Of a stretch of 64,000 nucleotides of DNA, positions 47,766 through 56,100 are shown piece by piece. Location of the stretch: the NCBI GenBank assembly GCA_017447815.1, contig JAFSMS010000046.1:1-64000 (forward strand), written 5' to 3'. The first letter of the stretch is position 1. Every line of letters starts with the position of its first letter. A model generated the notes under the pieces. That model saw nothing but the letters and a program-made list of their open reading frames with translations. It did not search any database and was not told where the DNA came from. The DNA comes from Bacteroidales bacterium. Lineage in GTDB: Bacteria; Bacteroidota; Bacteroidia; Bacteroidales; UBA932. Position numbers and translations under genes: made by a program.

Positions 47766-48758
47766 CTAGAAGATCGGAACAGGGGTAGCACTCTGATCTG
47801 CCCAGTCGGTAACAGTGGGAGCAATTTCAATCTCGTGGAGATGGAAGACGATGTTGTAGATGTAGTGCTTAGCCTGATCTACGTTTGCAGCAGCAGCCGT
47901 TGCAGGGATATACGTGTAGTCGTACGTTTTTCCATCCAGCGTATAGTTGAGAGTGAAGCTGGTGAAGTCAGCAGTAGCAGCATTGTCATCAGGAACGATC
48001 ATAAGGCCAGCGCCAACCGAAACAGCATCACCAAAAGCAATAGCTGCAGGGGTCCAGCTGGGGACTGCAACATTCTGTGCATCGCCAAGAGCAGTCCAAG
48101 CACCAGCCACGCTCTGAGAAGAAGAGGCGTTGTAGTTGGTGTGGGTTACAGTGAAAGTACCGTTGTACTTGGCACCATTGAGGGTGATGGAGTTGAGGGT
48201 CACCTTTCCACCGGAAGCAGCATCATAAGCGTTAGCAGTGAAAGTAATCCAGGCCTGAGCGTGCTTGAAATTCATAGGAACATTTGCCGGGAAGGCCAAG
48301 TTGTTGCCAGTCTGAGTTACCTCACCATTACCAATAGCATACATCAGATCATTCTGGGTGGTCTTGTTGTCAGCCATGACAAGCGTCACACCGCTGGCGG
48401 CCTTGTCCGCACCTGCCAGATCCCAGGTTGCAGAACCTGCAGTAAGGTTGGCATAAGCCAGGAAGTTGATGTAAGTAGCGGAAAGAGGCCAGTACTTGCC
48501 ACCCTTCCAAGTGGTTTCACTCTTAGTAAAGGCAGTAGCGGTGAAGAAATCGCGGCTGTTGGTAACATCCCAAGCAGCAACCTGCATATCTACATTAGGG
48601 AACGTGGTTCCGTCCACAGCAGCACGTGTGGCGGGCGTGGTAATGGCCTGGAAGGCGATCTCATGGCTCTCAGGTGCGCCGACATACTTGTCAGACACCT
48701 TGGCGCAACTCACGAGCGCGAGGGCTGCGACAGAGAAAAGAATTAAAGATTTTTTCAT
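47766..48758 (-). CDS. Fimbrillin family lipoprotein, probable main pilin
   Basis: A 330-residue lipoprotein (lipobox ALVSC). TPATRAAVDG follows the cysteine by about 30 residues and is a likely site for the Arg-specific cleavage used in type V pilus maturation. VPMNFKHAQAWITF is the core strand and IAPTVTDWADQSA the C-terminal strand. Its Ala/Thr-rich composition, and its place after DUF3575 and DUF5119, suggest the main shaft subunit. ATG at 48758 gives the signal peptide. Confidence 0.82.
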   Translation of the reverse strand: MKKSLILFSVAALALVSCAKVSDKYVGAPESHEIAFQAITTPATRAAVDGTTFPNVDMQVAAWDVTNSRDFFTATAFTKSETTWKGGKYWPLSATYINFLAYANLTAGSATWDLAGADKAASGVTLVMADNKTTQNDLMYAIGNGEVTQTGNNLAFPANVPMNFKHAQAWITFTANAYDAASGGKVTLNSITLNGAKYNGTFTVTHTNYNASSSQSVAGAWTALGDAQNVAVPSWTPAAIAFGDAVSVGAGLMIVPDDNAATADFTSFTLNYTLDGKTYDYTYIPATAAAANVDQAKHYIYNIVFHLHEIEIAPTVTDWADQSATPVPIF

Positions 48759-48823
48759 AACGTTAAGAAATAAAATTTGAGTTAGTAAATTGTTTTCTAT
48801 AATGATGCTAAGTTCATTATTCA

Positions 48824-49816
48824 TTATCCGATGGGAACGTCCACGTTCTCTTCATCCCACTGGTCCACCGTAGGGGCTATACCACCCGCATTGCTCTCCG
48901 GCTCAGGAATATCCACCTCCTCTTCAATCACGATATGGTGCTCGTGGTCGGGGTCGTTGTCGAACTGGTCGGTGATGTCGGTGGTAATCACGTACTCGTT
49001 GCCTCCGGTGTCCCTCACGAGGATATGCAGGAGGGATTCGCTGGTACCGGGGAGCTTCCCGAAGGTGTTGAAGACCGTGTACAGGCAGCCTTTCTTCTTA
49101 TCGACTCCCACCGGGAAGTAGATGGTGGCGGGGGTGGTGTTTACCTCGCCCCGGCCGAAGAACGAGCTCTGGGCCTGGTTGGTGATGAATGCCTCGGCGC
49201 TCTCGATGTACTCGGCCCCGATGACCGAGTGTACCTCGAAGGTGTACGTCTCCACGATGGTCCTTACCTGCGAGGAGATGGTGATGGTCTGGCTCACTCC
49301 GGTGAACTCGGGAATCTCAACCTCCTGCACCGTCACCAGAAGGTGGTCGGGGGCGTAGATGATGGGCTCATTCAGTTCATCGGCCTTAGTGTTGTTCTTG
49401 TAGAACTTCTCCAGCGAATGCATCTTGGAGGCCGTGATGTCAGATGTAAAGGCCTCGATGGTGTTGAGGTTGTTCTCGCCCCTTATCTGCACATACTCTG
49501 TACCGAAGGAGTAGATGAGCATGATGTACCGTCCCGGGCCGATGGAGAGCTGTCCGCCCTCCGGCCCCACGAACTGGGTGTACTGGATATCGCCGTTCGA
49601 AGGAGAGAAGAAATTGGTCTTCAGGTACTCCGGAATCTTGATGGAGGCGGCCTCCAGCTCGATGTCCACGTCCACGTCGAGGTCCAGTTCGAGCTCGAGG
49701 TCAAGGTCCAACTGGAGCTCAAGTTCAAGCTTTGTCTCCTTGTTATACAGCGGCATGCGCTTGCAGGAGGGCAGGAGCATGACAAGGAGGGCGGCTATGA
49801 GAACGGTCTTTCTCAT
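48824..49816 (-). CDS. DUF5119 fimbrial lipoprotein with Leu-acidic tract
   Basis: A 330-residue lipoprotein (lipobox LLPSC). After the cysteine comes an unusual tract of strictly alternating hydrophobic and acidic residues (LELELQLDLDLELELDL and more, residues about 29-56). The body (GPGRYIMLIYSFGTEYVQIRGENNLNTIEAF, EPIIYAPDHLLVTVQEVEIP) matches DUF5119, a family found in Bacteroides fimbrial operons. The C-terminus APTVDQWDEENVDVPI resembles the fimbrillin ends. It overlaps the DUF3575 gene by 4 nt. It may serve as pilus anchor. Confidence 0.78.
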   Translation of the reverse strand: MRKTVLIAALLVMLLPSCKRMPLYNKETKLELELQLDLDLELELDLDVDVDIELEAASIKIPEYLKTNFFSPSNGDIQYTQFVGPEGGQLSIGPGRYIMLIYSFGTEYVQIRGENNLNTIEAFTSDITASKMHSLEKFYKNNTKADELNEPIIYAPDHLLVTVQEVEIPEFTGVSQTITISSQVRTIVETYTFEVHSVIGAEYIESAEAFITNQAQSSFFGRGEVNTTPATIYFPVGVDKKKGCLYTVFNTFGKLPGTSESLLHILVRDTGGNEYVITTDITDQFDNDPDHEHHIVIEEEVDIPEPESNAGGIAPTVDQWDEENVDVPIG

Positions 49817-50496
49817 TTGTCACCTCCTTTCCTTGTGAAGTAAATGGGCAGCACCAGGGACACCGTTGCCTTCACCGGGCCGAAGTATCGGATGTCCTTG
49901 GCCATGTCCTTTTCCTTGTATCCCTTGCCGCCGGCCGCATAGACCTCATATTCTCTTGCGAGTGAATAGAAGTATCCGATACCCAGGCAGAACTCCAGGT
50001 GCAGCCTGTTCTTGAATATGGGCATGGCGTACAGGTAGTCCACACCCGCGGTGGCGAACTCTCCCTGCAGGCCTTTGAAATTAAGCTCTAAGTCATAGTA
50101 ACCCGCCATGGCGAAAAGGCCCACGGAATGCCCCAGCAGGCGCCTTTCGCGGCTGCGTTTCCCAAACCAGTACCGGCCCTCGATGTTCAGCGCAATGGCT
50201 TCCACGCACCAGCCGGAATAGTCCACGCCCTCGCCGTGCTTCGGACGCCAGAGCCACGGGTAGTACCAGTCGGCCCCTATGGACCAGCGGTCTCCCAGCG
50301 GCACCTCTACGCCCACATTCAGCGCCGGCAGCAACAGGTTGGTGCGAAGGGCAAAGGGCCAGAACCGCTCACGGACAGGCTCCTGTACCTGCTCCTGAGC
50401 AGGTTCCTGTACAGACTCATGGGGCTGCGCAACCACCCTGAAAGGCTGGAGGAACAACAGCAAAAACAGCAAAATATATAGGATCCAGTTTCTCAA
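49813..50496 (-). CDS. DUF3575 outer-membrane protein, first fimbrial gene
   Basis: A beta-barrel-like protein of the DUF3575 family, found at the head of Bacteroides fimbrial operons. FWPFALRTNLLLPALNVGVEVPLGDRWSIGADWYYPW is the family's N-terminal region, preceded by a Glu/Gln/Pro linker (QEPAQEQVQEP). No ATG is available. TTG at 50496 is chosen because AGG precedes it and it gives a clean signal peptide (RNWILYILLFLLLFLQP); TTG at 50544 is possible but lies in the inverted repeat just after an in-frame stop. The left recombination repeat is about 37 bp upstream of the chosen start. Confidence 0.75.
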   Translation of the reverse strand: MRNWILYILLFLLLFLQPFRVVAQPHESVQEPAQEQVQEPVRERFWPFALRTNLLLPALNVGVEVPLGDRWSIGADWYYPWLWRPKHGEGVDYSGWCVEAIALNIEGRYWFGKRSRERRLLGHSVGLFAMAGYYDLELNFKGLQGEFATAGVDYLYAMPIFKNRLHLEFCLGIGYFYSLAREYEVYAAGGKGYKEKDMAKDIRYFGPVKATVSLVLPIYFTRKGGDK

Positions 50497-50532
50497 AAAA
50501 ATTGGCCTAATTAGTTTCAGTTTGGAGTGATT

Positions 50533-50552
50533 GTTTACGTACAACTAAAACC
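50533..50552 (+). repeat. Left inverted repeat of the recombinase segment
   Basis: GTTTACGTACAACTAAAACC is the reverse complement of the right copy at 52099-52118 with one mismatch; the first 15 bases are identical. It lies in the leader of the first fimbrial gene. Confidence 0.85.
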
Positions 50553-50628
50553 GAAACTAATTATCAACCATATACGCACGTTTGCGCGCGCGCATCACGC
50601 AGTTTTTACGCGTAGATTTCAATCGCCA

Positions 50629-51876
50629 TCACTTCTCCCAGGCTGCGGACATTTTCCGCATGGCCTGGGCCGATACCTCGCTGGCGATGTCGATGTACGG
50701 CCGCATGGCCATGTAATCCGAGTGCCCTGTCCACTTCATCACCACCTGGGGCGGTATGCCCTGAGACAGGGCAAAACAGATGAACGTCCGGCGGGCGGCA
50801 TGAGTCCCCATCAGCGCGTACTTCGGGTACACCTTTTCGTACCGGACTCCGCTCCGGTAGAACACTTTCACGATGGGTTCATTGATTCCGCACAATTCAC
50901 ACAAGACCTTCAGATTCCGGTTCATCTGCTGGCAGGAGATCACCGGCAGCACACGGTCGCCCGGCAGAGAGGCATACTTCTTCAGTATTTCCCGGGCCTT
51001 CGAGCACAGGTCGATGGGCAGCCGGTCGTGCGTTTTCTTCGACGTCACGTAGAGCATGGTGGGCGTCACGTCGTCCCGCCGCAGTTGCGCCATGTCCGAG
51101 TATCGGAGCGACGTGAAAGCACAGAAGCAGAAAAGGTCCCGCACCTTCTCCAGGGTCACCGCCCCCTTCACCCGCGGGATATTATAATAATATAAGGTAA
51201 GGAGCTCGCGCTTGGTGAGGAAAATCACCGGCTTGGACACAAGCTTGTATTTGGGCCGATAATGCAGTACCGCCATCTCCCGCATATACCCTTTATGGAG
51301 CGCCCACGCCAGGAACCACCGCAGTTGCTGATACGTCTTGCGGACGCTCGATTCCTCCATTCCGGCCGATTCCCGAAGATACCGCAGCCAGGCTTCCAGT
51401 CCCCGCTCGTCGAAATAGTCGCACTCCTGCCCAGGGCAGAAGCGCTGAAGATGCCGCCGTAGCCCCAGCAACGCGGTCACGGTTGCTTCCGACCACAGCG
51501 CCACCACCCGCTGCTCGTCGATGAACTCGTCCATCCGGGCGATGATTCCCACTGGTCCATGGGCCGATGTCGTTTTCCCCGCCAGCAATGCCTTCACCTG
51601 TCGGCGGATTTCCTCCACTTGAGGACTTCGGCCCCTGAGCCGGTTCTCCCAAGCCAGCATCCCCTCGCGCACCGTTTCCATCCGGCGCAAAATTTCCTCC
51701 CCGCTCATCCCCGTCGCATTCACATAACGGGCCGATACTCCCTTTTCCCACTCCACCCGGTCCAGGCAGCATCCCAGCGTGGAGCAGAATCGGCTGCCGT
51801 TGAGGGAGACGGTCATTCGAATTGCGTACTCTCCGTGCCGATTGCAACGCGAGTCAAGAAAAAAGCAGATTGACAT
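50629..51876 (-). CDS. Tyrosine recombinase / integrase family protein
   Basis: A 415-residue site-specific recombinase of the Bacteroides type with an N-terminal arm-binding domain, a SAM-like core-binding domain (about 110-205) and a catalytic domain. All catalytic residues are present: Arg258 (TSLRYSD), Lys280 or 281, His359 and Arg362 (THAARR), His385 (TGHSD) and the nucleophile Tyr394 (MRPYIDIA). No phage or conjugation genes are near, which favours a local DNA invertase acting on the flanking repeats. It reads toward the fimbrial operon, so some read-through is possible. Confidence 0.9.
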   Translation of the reverse strand: MSICFFLDSRCNRHGEYAIRMTVSLNGSRFCSTLGCCLDRVEWEKGVSARYVNATGMSGEEILRRMETVREGMLAWENRLRGRSPQVEEIRRQVKALLAGKTTSAHGPVGIIARMDEFIDEQRVVALWSEATVTALLGLRRHLQRFCPGQECDYFDERGLEAWLRYLRESAGMEESSVRKTYQQLRWFLAWALHKGYMREMAVLHYRPKYKLVSKPVIFLTKRELLTLYYYNIPRVKGAVTLEKVRDLFCFCAFTSLRYSDMAQLRRDDVTPTMLYVTSKKTHDRLPIDLCSKAREILKKYASLPGDRVLPVISCQQMNRNLKVLCELCGINEPIVKVFYRSGVRYEKVYPKYALMGTHAARRTFICFALSQGIPPQVVMKWTGHSDYMAMRPYIDIASEVSAQAMRKMSAAWEK

Positions 51877-52036
51877 AGTAATTCATGTCTAAGTTCAAAA
51901 ATCCATCCGTGGCAGTTGCACATCCATTGTATAAAATTACGAAATCGGCACCAAAAAAGAAACAGGAAAAACACGGACACAATGAAAGAGGACAGGTGAC
52001 ATTAAGAATGTAATGGAAAAAAATATATTAAACCCC

Positions 52037-52068
52037 TTTGCATTTTAAATATGTTATTCATATATTTG
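52037..52068 (+). promoter_or_regulatory. Outward -33/-7 promoter in the invertible segment
   Basis: TTTG at 52037-52040, 20 nt, then TATATTTG at 52061-52068: a complete Bacteroidetes consensus promoter. It points to the right, toward the repeat at 52099 and away from the fimbrial genes in this orientation. Confidence 0.75.
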
Positions 52069-52098
52069 CAGTTAATAATTGGAGCACGAGAACGCGCA

Positions 52099-52118
52099 GG
52101 TTCTAGTTGTACGTAAAC
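52099..52118 (+). repeat. Right inverted repeat of the recombinase segment
   Basis: GGTTCTAGTTGTACGTAAAC pairs with 50533-50552 in inverted orientation, one mismatch in 20. Confidence 0.85.
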
Positions 52119-52204
52119 TGTGGCAGTGTCTTATGAATAATCAAGCCACAAATTTCGTACAGTTTTATACTAAATATTAGAACAAAACAACCCTCTATAT
52201 TAAA

Positions 52205-52237
52205 AATTTTCTTGACCCCGGCGGAATCAAGAAAATT
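52205..52237 (-). terminator. Probable terminator of ribF
   Basis: AATTTTCTTGA and TCAAGAAAATT form a perfect 11-bp stem with an 11-nt loop. On the minus strand it is followed by TTTAA, 47 nt past the ribF stop. Confidence 0.5.
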
Positions 52238-52283
52238 ATCTATAATATTAACTTTCGATTTATTTACAAGACTCTGCCAGCAG

Positions 52284-53162
52284 TCACAGCAACGGCAAAC
52301 TGACTGCATCGCGGTCCTTTTCGAGCTGCAAGCGAAGGGCTTCCAGCGAAGCGAACTTTCGCTCGTCCCGAATACGGCGCACAAAACGCAGCTTCAGCGG
52401 CAGCCCGTAGATATCCTCATCAAAGTCCAGGATATGCGTCTCGATAGTACGAGTCGTCCCACCCACCGTAGGGCGCGTGCCGATATTGCACATCCCCTTA
52501 TAGGTTTCTCCCAGCACCTCCACCTCAACGGAATAAACCCCATTGAGCGGCACCAGCTTCAGCGGCTCATACAACTGCATATTGGCCGTAGGAAACCCGA
52601 TGGTCCTTCCCATCTTGTTCCCGGCCACCACCACACCATACAGCCCATACTGATACCCCAGCATTCCATTAGCCCTTTCCACATCCCCCGCCTCCAGCGC
52701 TTTCCTAATCTTGGTGGAGGAAATGGGAGATTCTTCACTTCGTTCAGAATGACAGGGATCCACCGCCATAACAGGTGTGGAAGATATCTCCCGTGCCGTC
52801 AACTTGTCCGCTCCAATCCGGTTGTCATAGCCCATGACTACGAGCGAGGCGCCGAACTTCTCCCGAAGCAGTTCCAGATACTCCCGGGCCGTCAGCGCAG
52901 CAAACTCCCGGGTGAAGGGAATCACCTCCACGCGGTCGATCCCGGCCTCCCGGAGCAGGCGCTCTTTCTCCTGCAGGGATGTCAGGAGCCTGAAATCCCG
53001 CGCATCCTGCTGCAAAACCGTCCTGGGATGCGGCCAAAACGTAACCACAATGGCCTCCTCCCCCCTTTCCCGGGCAGAGGAGACCACCGTGTCAAGCACA
53101 TGACGGTGCCCCAGATGGACACCGTCGAAAAAACCTGTAGTAACTACAGCCACTTTACACAC
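52284..53162 (-). CDS. ribF: Bifunctional riboflavin kinase / FAD synthetase
   Basis: Makes FMN from riboflavin and FAD from FMN in the cytoplasm. The 292-residue protein has the N-terminal nucleotidyltransferase (GFFDGVHLGHRHVL; SSTKIRKAL) and the C-terminal kinase domain (GRTIGFPTANMQLYE; TRPTVGG). Just before SSTKIRKAL the peptide CHSERSEESP is inserted, encoded by a dispersed repeat (52729-52754), in a loop that varies between homologues. The start overlaps the glycogen synthase-phosphorylase stop by 19 nt, so it is the last gene of the glycogen operon. Confidence 0.95.
   Translation of the reverse strand: MCKVAVVTTGFFDGVHLGHRHVLDTVVSSARERGEEAIVVTFWPHPRTVLQQDARDFRLLTSLQEKERLLREAGIDRVEVIPFTREFAALTAREYLELLREKFGASLVVMGYDNRIGADKLTAREISSTPVMAVDPCHSERSEESPISSTKIRKALEAGDVERANGMLGYQYGLYGVVVAGNKMGRTIGFPTANMQLYEPLKLVPLNGVYSVEVEVLGETYKGMCNIGTRPTVGGTTRTIETHILDFDEDIYGLPLKLRFVRRIRDERKFASLEALRLQLEKDRDAVSLPLL
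52729..52754. repeat. SERSEES-type dispersed repeat inside ribF
   Basis: GATTCTTCACTTCGTTCAGA followed by ATGACA is nearly the same as the copy in ileS. Read on the coding strand it gives CHSERSEES in frame. Confidence 0.7.
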
Positions 53163-56100
53163 TCAAAAGCCTGACGATGCGGCAGCAGCGGATGCGTAGC
53201 ATAGATACGGGCACCCACCAGATAGGCACCGGTCTTCTCCGGCAGCAGGCTCACCTCATAAGTGGCCTCCCCATCCTTGCAGGAGACAAACTTGAACGGC
53301 TGCACCTCTACGATGTGCATCTTGCCGTGTTTGTCGGTCTGGGCAAACACCACTTCGGCCGCCACGTCTGCGGGCTTCAGGCCGCCCAACTGCAGTTTCA
53401 TGGAAGCGGTATAGGGCTTGGACTGGGTAATGTCGTAAGAAGTCTCGGGTGCGGAGCGCCAGGTTTGCTGGACATTCTCCCACTCGCGGCGCACATGCGT
53501 CTTCCAGGCGGCCAGTTCGCGGGCTTTGGCGAAATCCTTGGCCTTGAAAGCCTTGGCAGCGACAGACTGCGGCTCATAATACTGCTTCACATAGTCCGTG
53601 AGCATGCGGTTGGTGGTGAAGTTGCAAGCCACCTGGGCAATGGTATTCTTGATGTATCCGATCCACTCGGAACTGCGTCCGGTGGTGCGGTCCACATTGT
53701 AATAGGCAGGGGCGATGTCGTTCTCCAGAATCTGGTAGATGGTAGCGGCATCCAGTTCGTTCTGGAAGTTGTTGTCCTCATAGGCCTGTTCGATGGGAAG
53801 GGCCCAGCCGGCGCCTTCCTTGTAGCCTTCCACCCACCAGCCGTCCAGCACCGAGAAGTGCATGGTGCCGTTCATGGCCGCCTTTTCACCGGAAGTACCG
53901 GAGGCTTCCTGGGGACGGGTGGGATTGTTCATCCACACATCCACGCCCTGGACCATCCGTTTGGCCAGCGTGATGTCGTATCCGGGCAGGAAGACGATTT
54001 TACCGATAAAGCGGGGATCCTTGGAGATGTCCACGATTTGCTTGATAAGGTCCTGACCGGCTTTGTCGGCCGGGTGGGCCTTGCCGGCGAAGAGGAACTG
54101 CACGGGCTGGGCGGGATTGTTCACGATCTTGTCCAGACGGTCCAGGTCGCGGAACAGCAGCGTGGCACGCTTGTACGTGGCGAAACGGCGGGCAAAGCCG
54201 ATGGTGAGGACATCGTCACGGAGCGTGTCCATGATGGTCACCAGTTCGGACGGACTGTAGTGATTGGAGATGGTGTTGTCCTGCAGGCGCTCGCGGATAA
54301 AGTCTATGAGCTTCACCTTCAGTTGCTTCTTCACGTTCCAGACCTCCTTGTCGGACACCCCGTAGATGCCCTCGAAGCAGGACTTGTCATAGTGGTGCGT
54401 GGCAAACTGGGGGCCGAACACCTTGGCATGGACCGGCTTCCACTCGGGGGCGCACCAGGTAGGATAATGCACGCCATTGGTCACATAACTCACAAACAGT
54501 TCCTCCGGCAGATAGCCCGGATACATGTGTGCGAAGATCTCCTGCGACACCTTGCCGTGCAGCATGGACACACCGTTCACATTCTGCGAGATATTGGCGG
54601 CGAGGTTGCTCATGGAGAACTTCTCGTTGGGATCCAGCGGGTTGTCCTTACCCAGGGACATCAGGGTTTCCCAGTCCACTTTCATACGCTCCGGATAGTG
54701 GCCGATGTACTGGCGCAGCATGCCTTCGTCAAAGGCGTCGTGGCCGGCCGGAACCGGCGTATGGGTGGTGAACAGGGAACTGGCACGCACCACTTCGAGG
54801 GCCTCGTTGAAGTCCAGGTTGTCCTTTTCGATATACTCGCGCAGACGCTCCATGCCGATAAAGGCGGCGTGGCCTTCGTTGCAGTGGTACACCTGCGGAT
54901 CCAGGCCCAGTTTGCGCAGGGCCCTGATGCCGCCCACGCCCAGCAGGAGTTCCTGCTTGAGACGGTTTTCCCAGTTGCCGCCATACAGGTGATAGGTCAC
55001 CTCACGGTCTTCCTGGATATTGGCCTCGTAATCGGTATCCATCAGGTACAGGTCGGTACGGCCCACCTCCACCTTCCACAGGCGGGCGGTGATGCTGCGG
55101 CCCGGGAACGCCACGGAAGTGGTGACCCAGTTGCCGTCCTTGTCCAGCACCGGCACGGCGGGAATCTTGGTAAAGTCCTGGGCGTCATAACCGGCCACCT
55201 GGTAACCCTGTGCGCTGAGCACCTGGTTGAAGTAACCGTAACGGTACAGAAGTCCCACCGCCACCAGGTTCACGTTCATGTCAGACGTTTCCTTGAGGTA
55301 GTCACCGGCCAGGATACCCAGGCCGCCGGAGTAAATCTTCAGGGAAGTATCCAGCCCGTACTCCATGCAGAAATATGCGATGGAAGGGTCTTTCCGCTCG
55401 GCCTTTGCGGCCATATAAGTGTCGAATTCGTCCAGGACGCTCTTCATGCGGGCAAGGAAGTCCATGTCTTCGGAGAGTTGCTGGAAACGCTTGATGCTCA
55501 CGGTATCCAGCACGACAAGGGGATTGTGTCCGCTCTTGTGCCAGACTTCGGGGTCGATGGAACGGAAGAGGTCCTTGGCACTTTCATTCCAGCACCACCA
55601 GAGGTTCTTAGACAGTTTCTCAAGCCGGGACAGTTTTTCCGGAAGGTGACGGGTCACCAGGATGCTGCGCCAGCTGGGTTTGGTTACGTCTGCTTTAAAA
55701 TACTGCATTGTCTTCTTCTTTGTTTGATAGGAATCACTACGCGCCTGTACACGCGACAGAGCGAGGGAATACGCCTCCTGATAATATTTGATTTGATGGG
55801 TCCACAGGGCGATCTGTGCAACCTCCCGGGCATTCTCCCGGTAAACTTTGCGTGTCTTCTTGTCCAGCGACGCCATCTCGCGGATGCGAGCCGCCGCCCC
55901 TTCCACCACTTCCTGGTAGTTGCTGTCGTTGCGCTCCAGGACGGTGATGCCGGGGTGTTTTTTCTTGTAATGGGTTTGCACCCAGAGTCCGAAGCCCGCC
56001 AGGGTTGTCGTGAGCGTAGGGATGCGGAAAGCCAGCGCTTCCAGCGGCGTATAGCCCCACGGCTCATAATAGGACGGGAAGAGGGCCAGGTCCATCCCGC

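Larger units (their letters stand above)
50533..52118. mobile_element. Putative invertible segment with its own recombinase
   Basis: A 1,586-bp segment bounded by 20-bp inverted repeats. It holds a tyrosine recombinase gene (leftward) and a -33/-7 promoter near the right end that points out to the right. In this orientation the promoter faces no gene (ribF beyond is convergent). Inversion would place it about 60 bp from the fimbrial leader and pointing into it. The repeats and promoter are visible; the inversion is inferred. Confidence 0.6.
51877..52283. other. Promoter-bearing region between recombinase and ribF
   Basis: No protein gene is seen. The region holds the outward promoter 52037-52068, the right inverted repeat 52099-52118 and the AT-rich hairpin 52205-52237. 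No clear promoter for the recombinase was found on the minus strand. Confidence 0.55.

Noticed and set aside
50629..51876. Integrase considered as part of a prophage or conjugative element
   Set aside because: No other phage, plasmid or transfer genes, no tRNA attachment site and no direct repeats are near; the inverted repeats favour local inversion.
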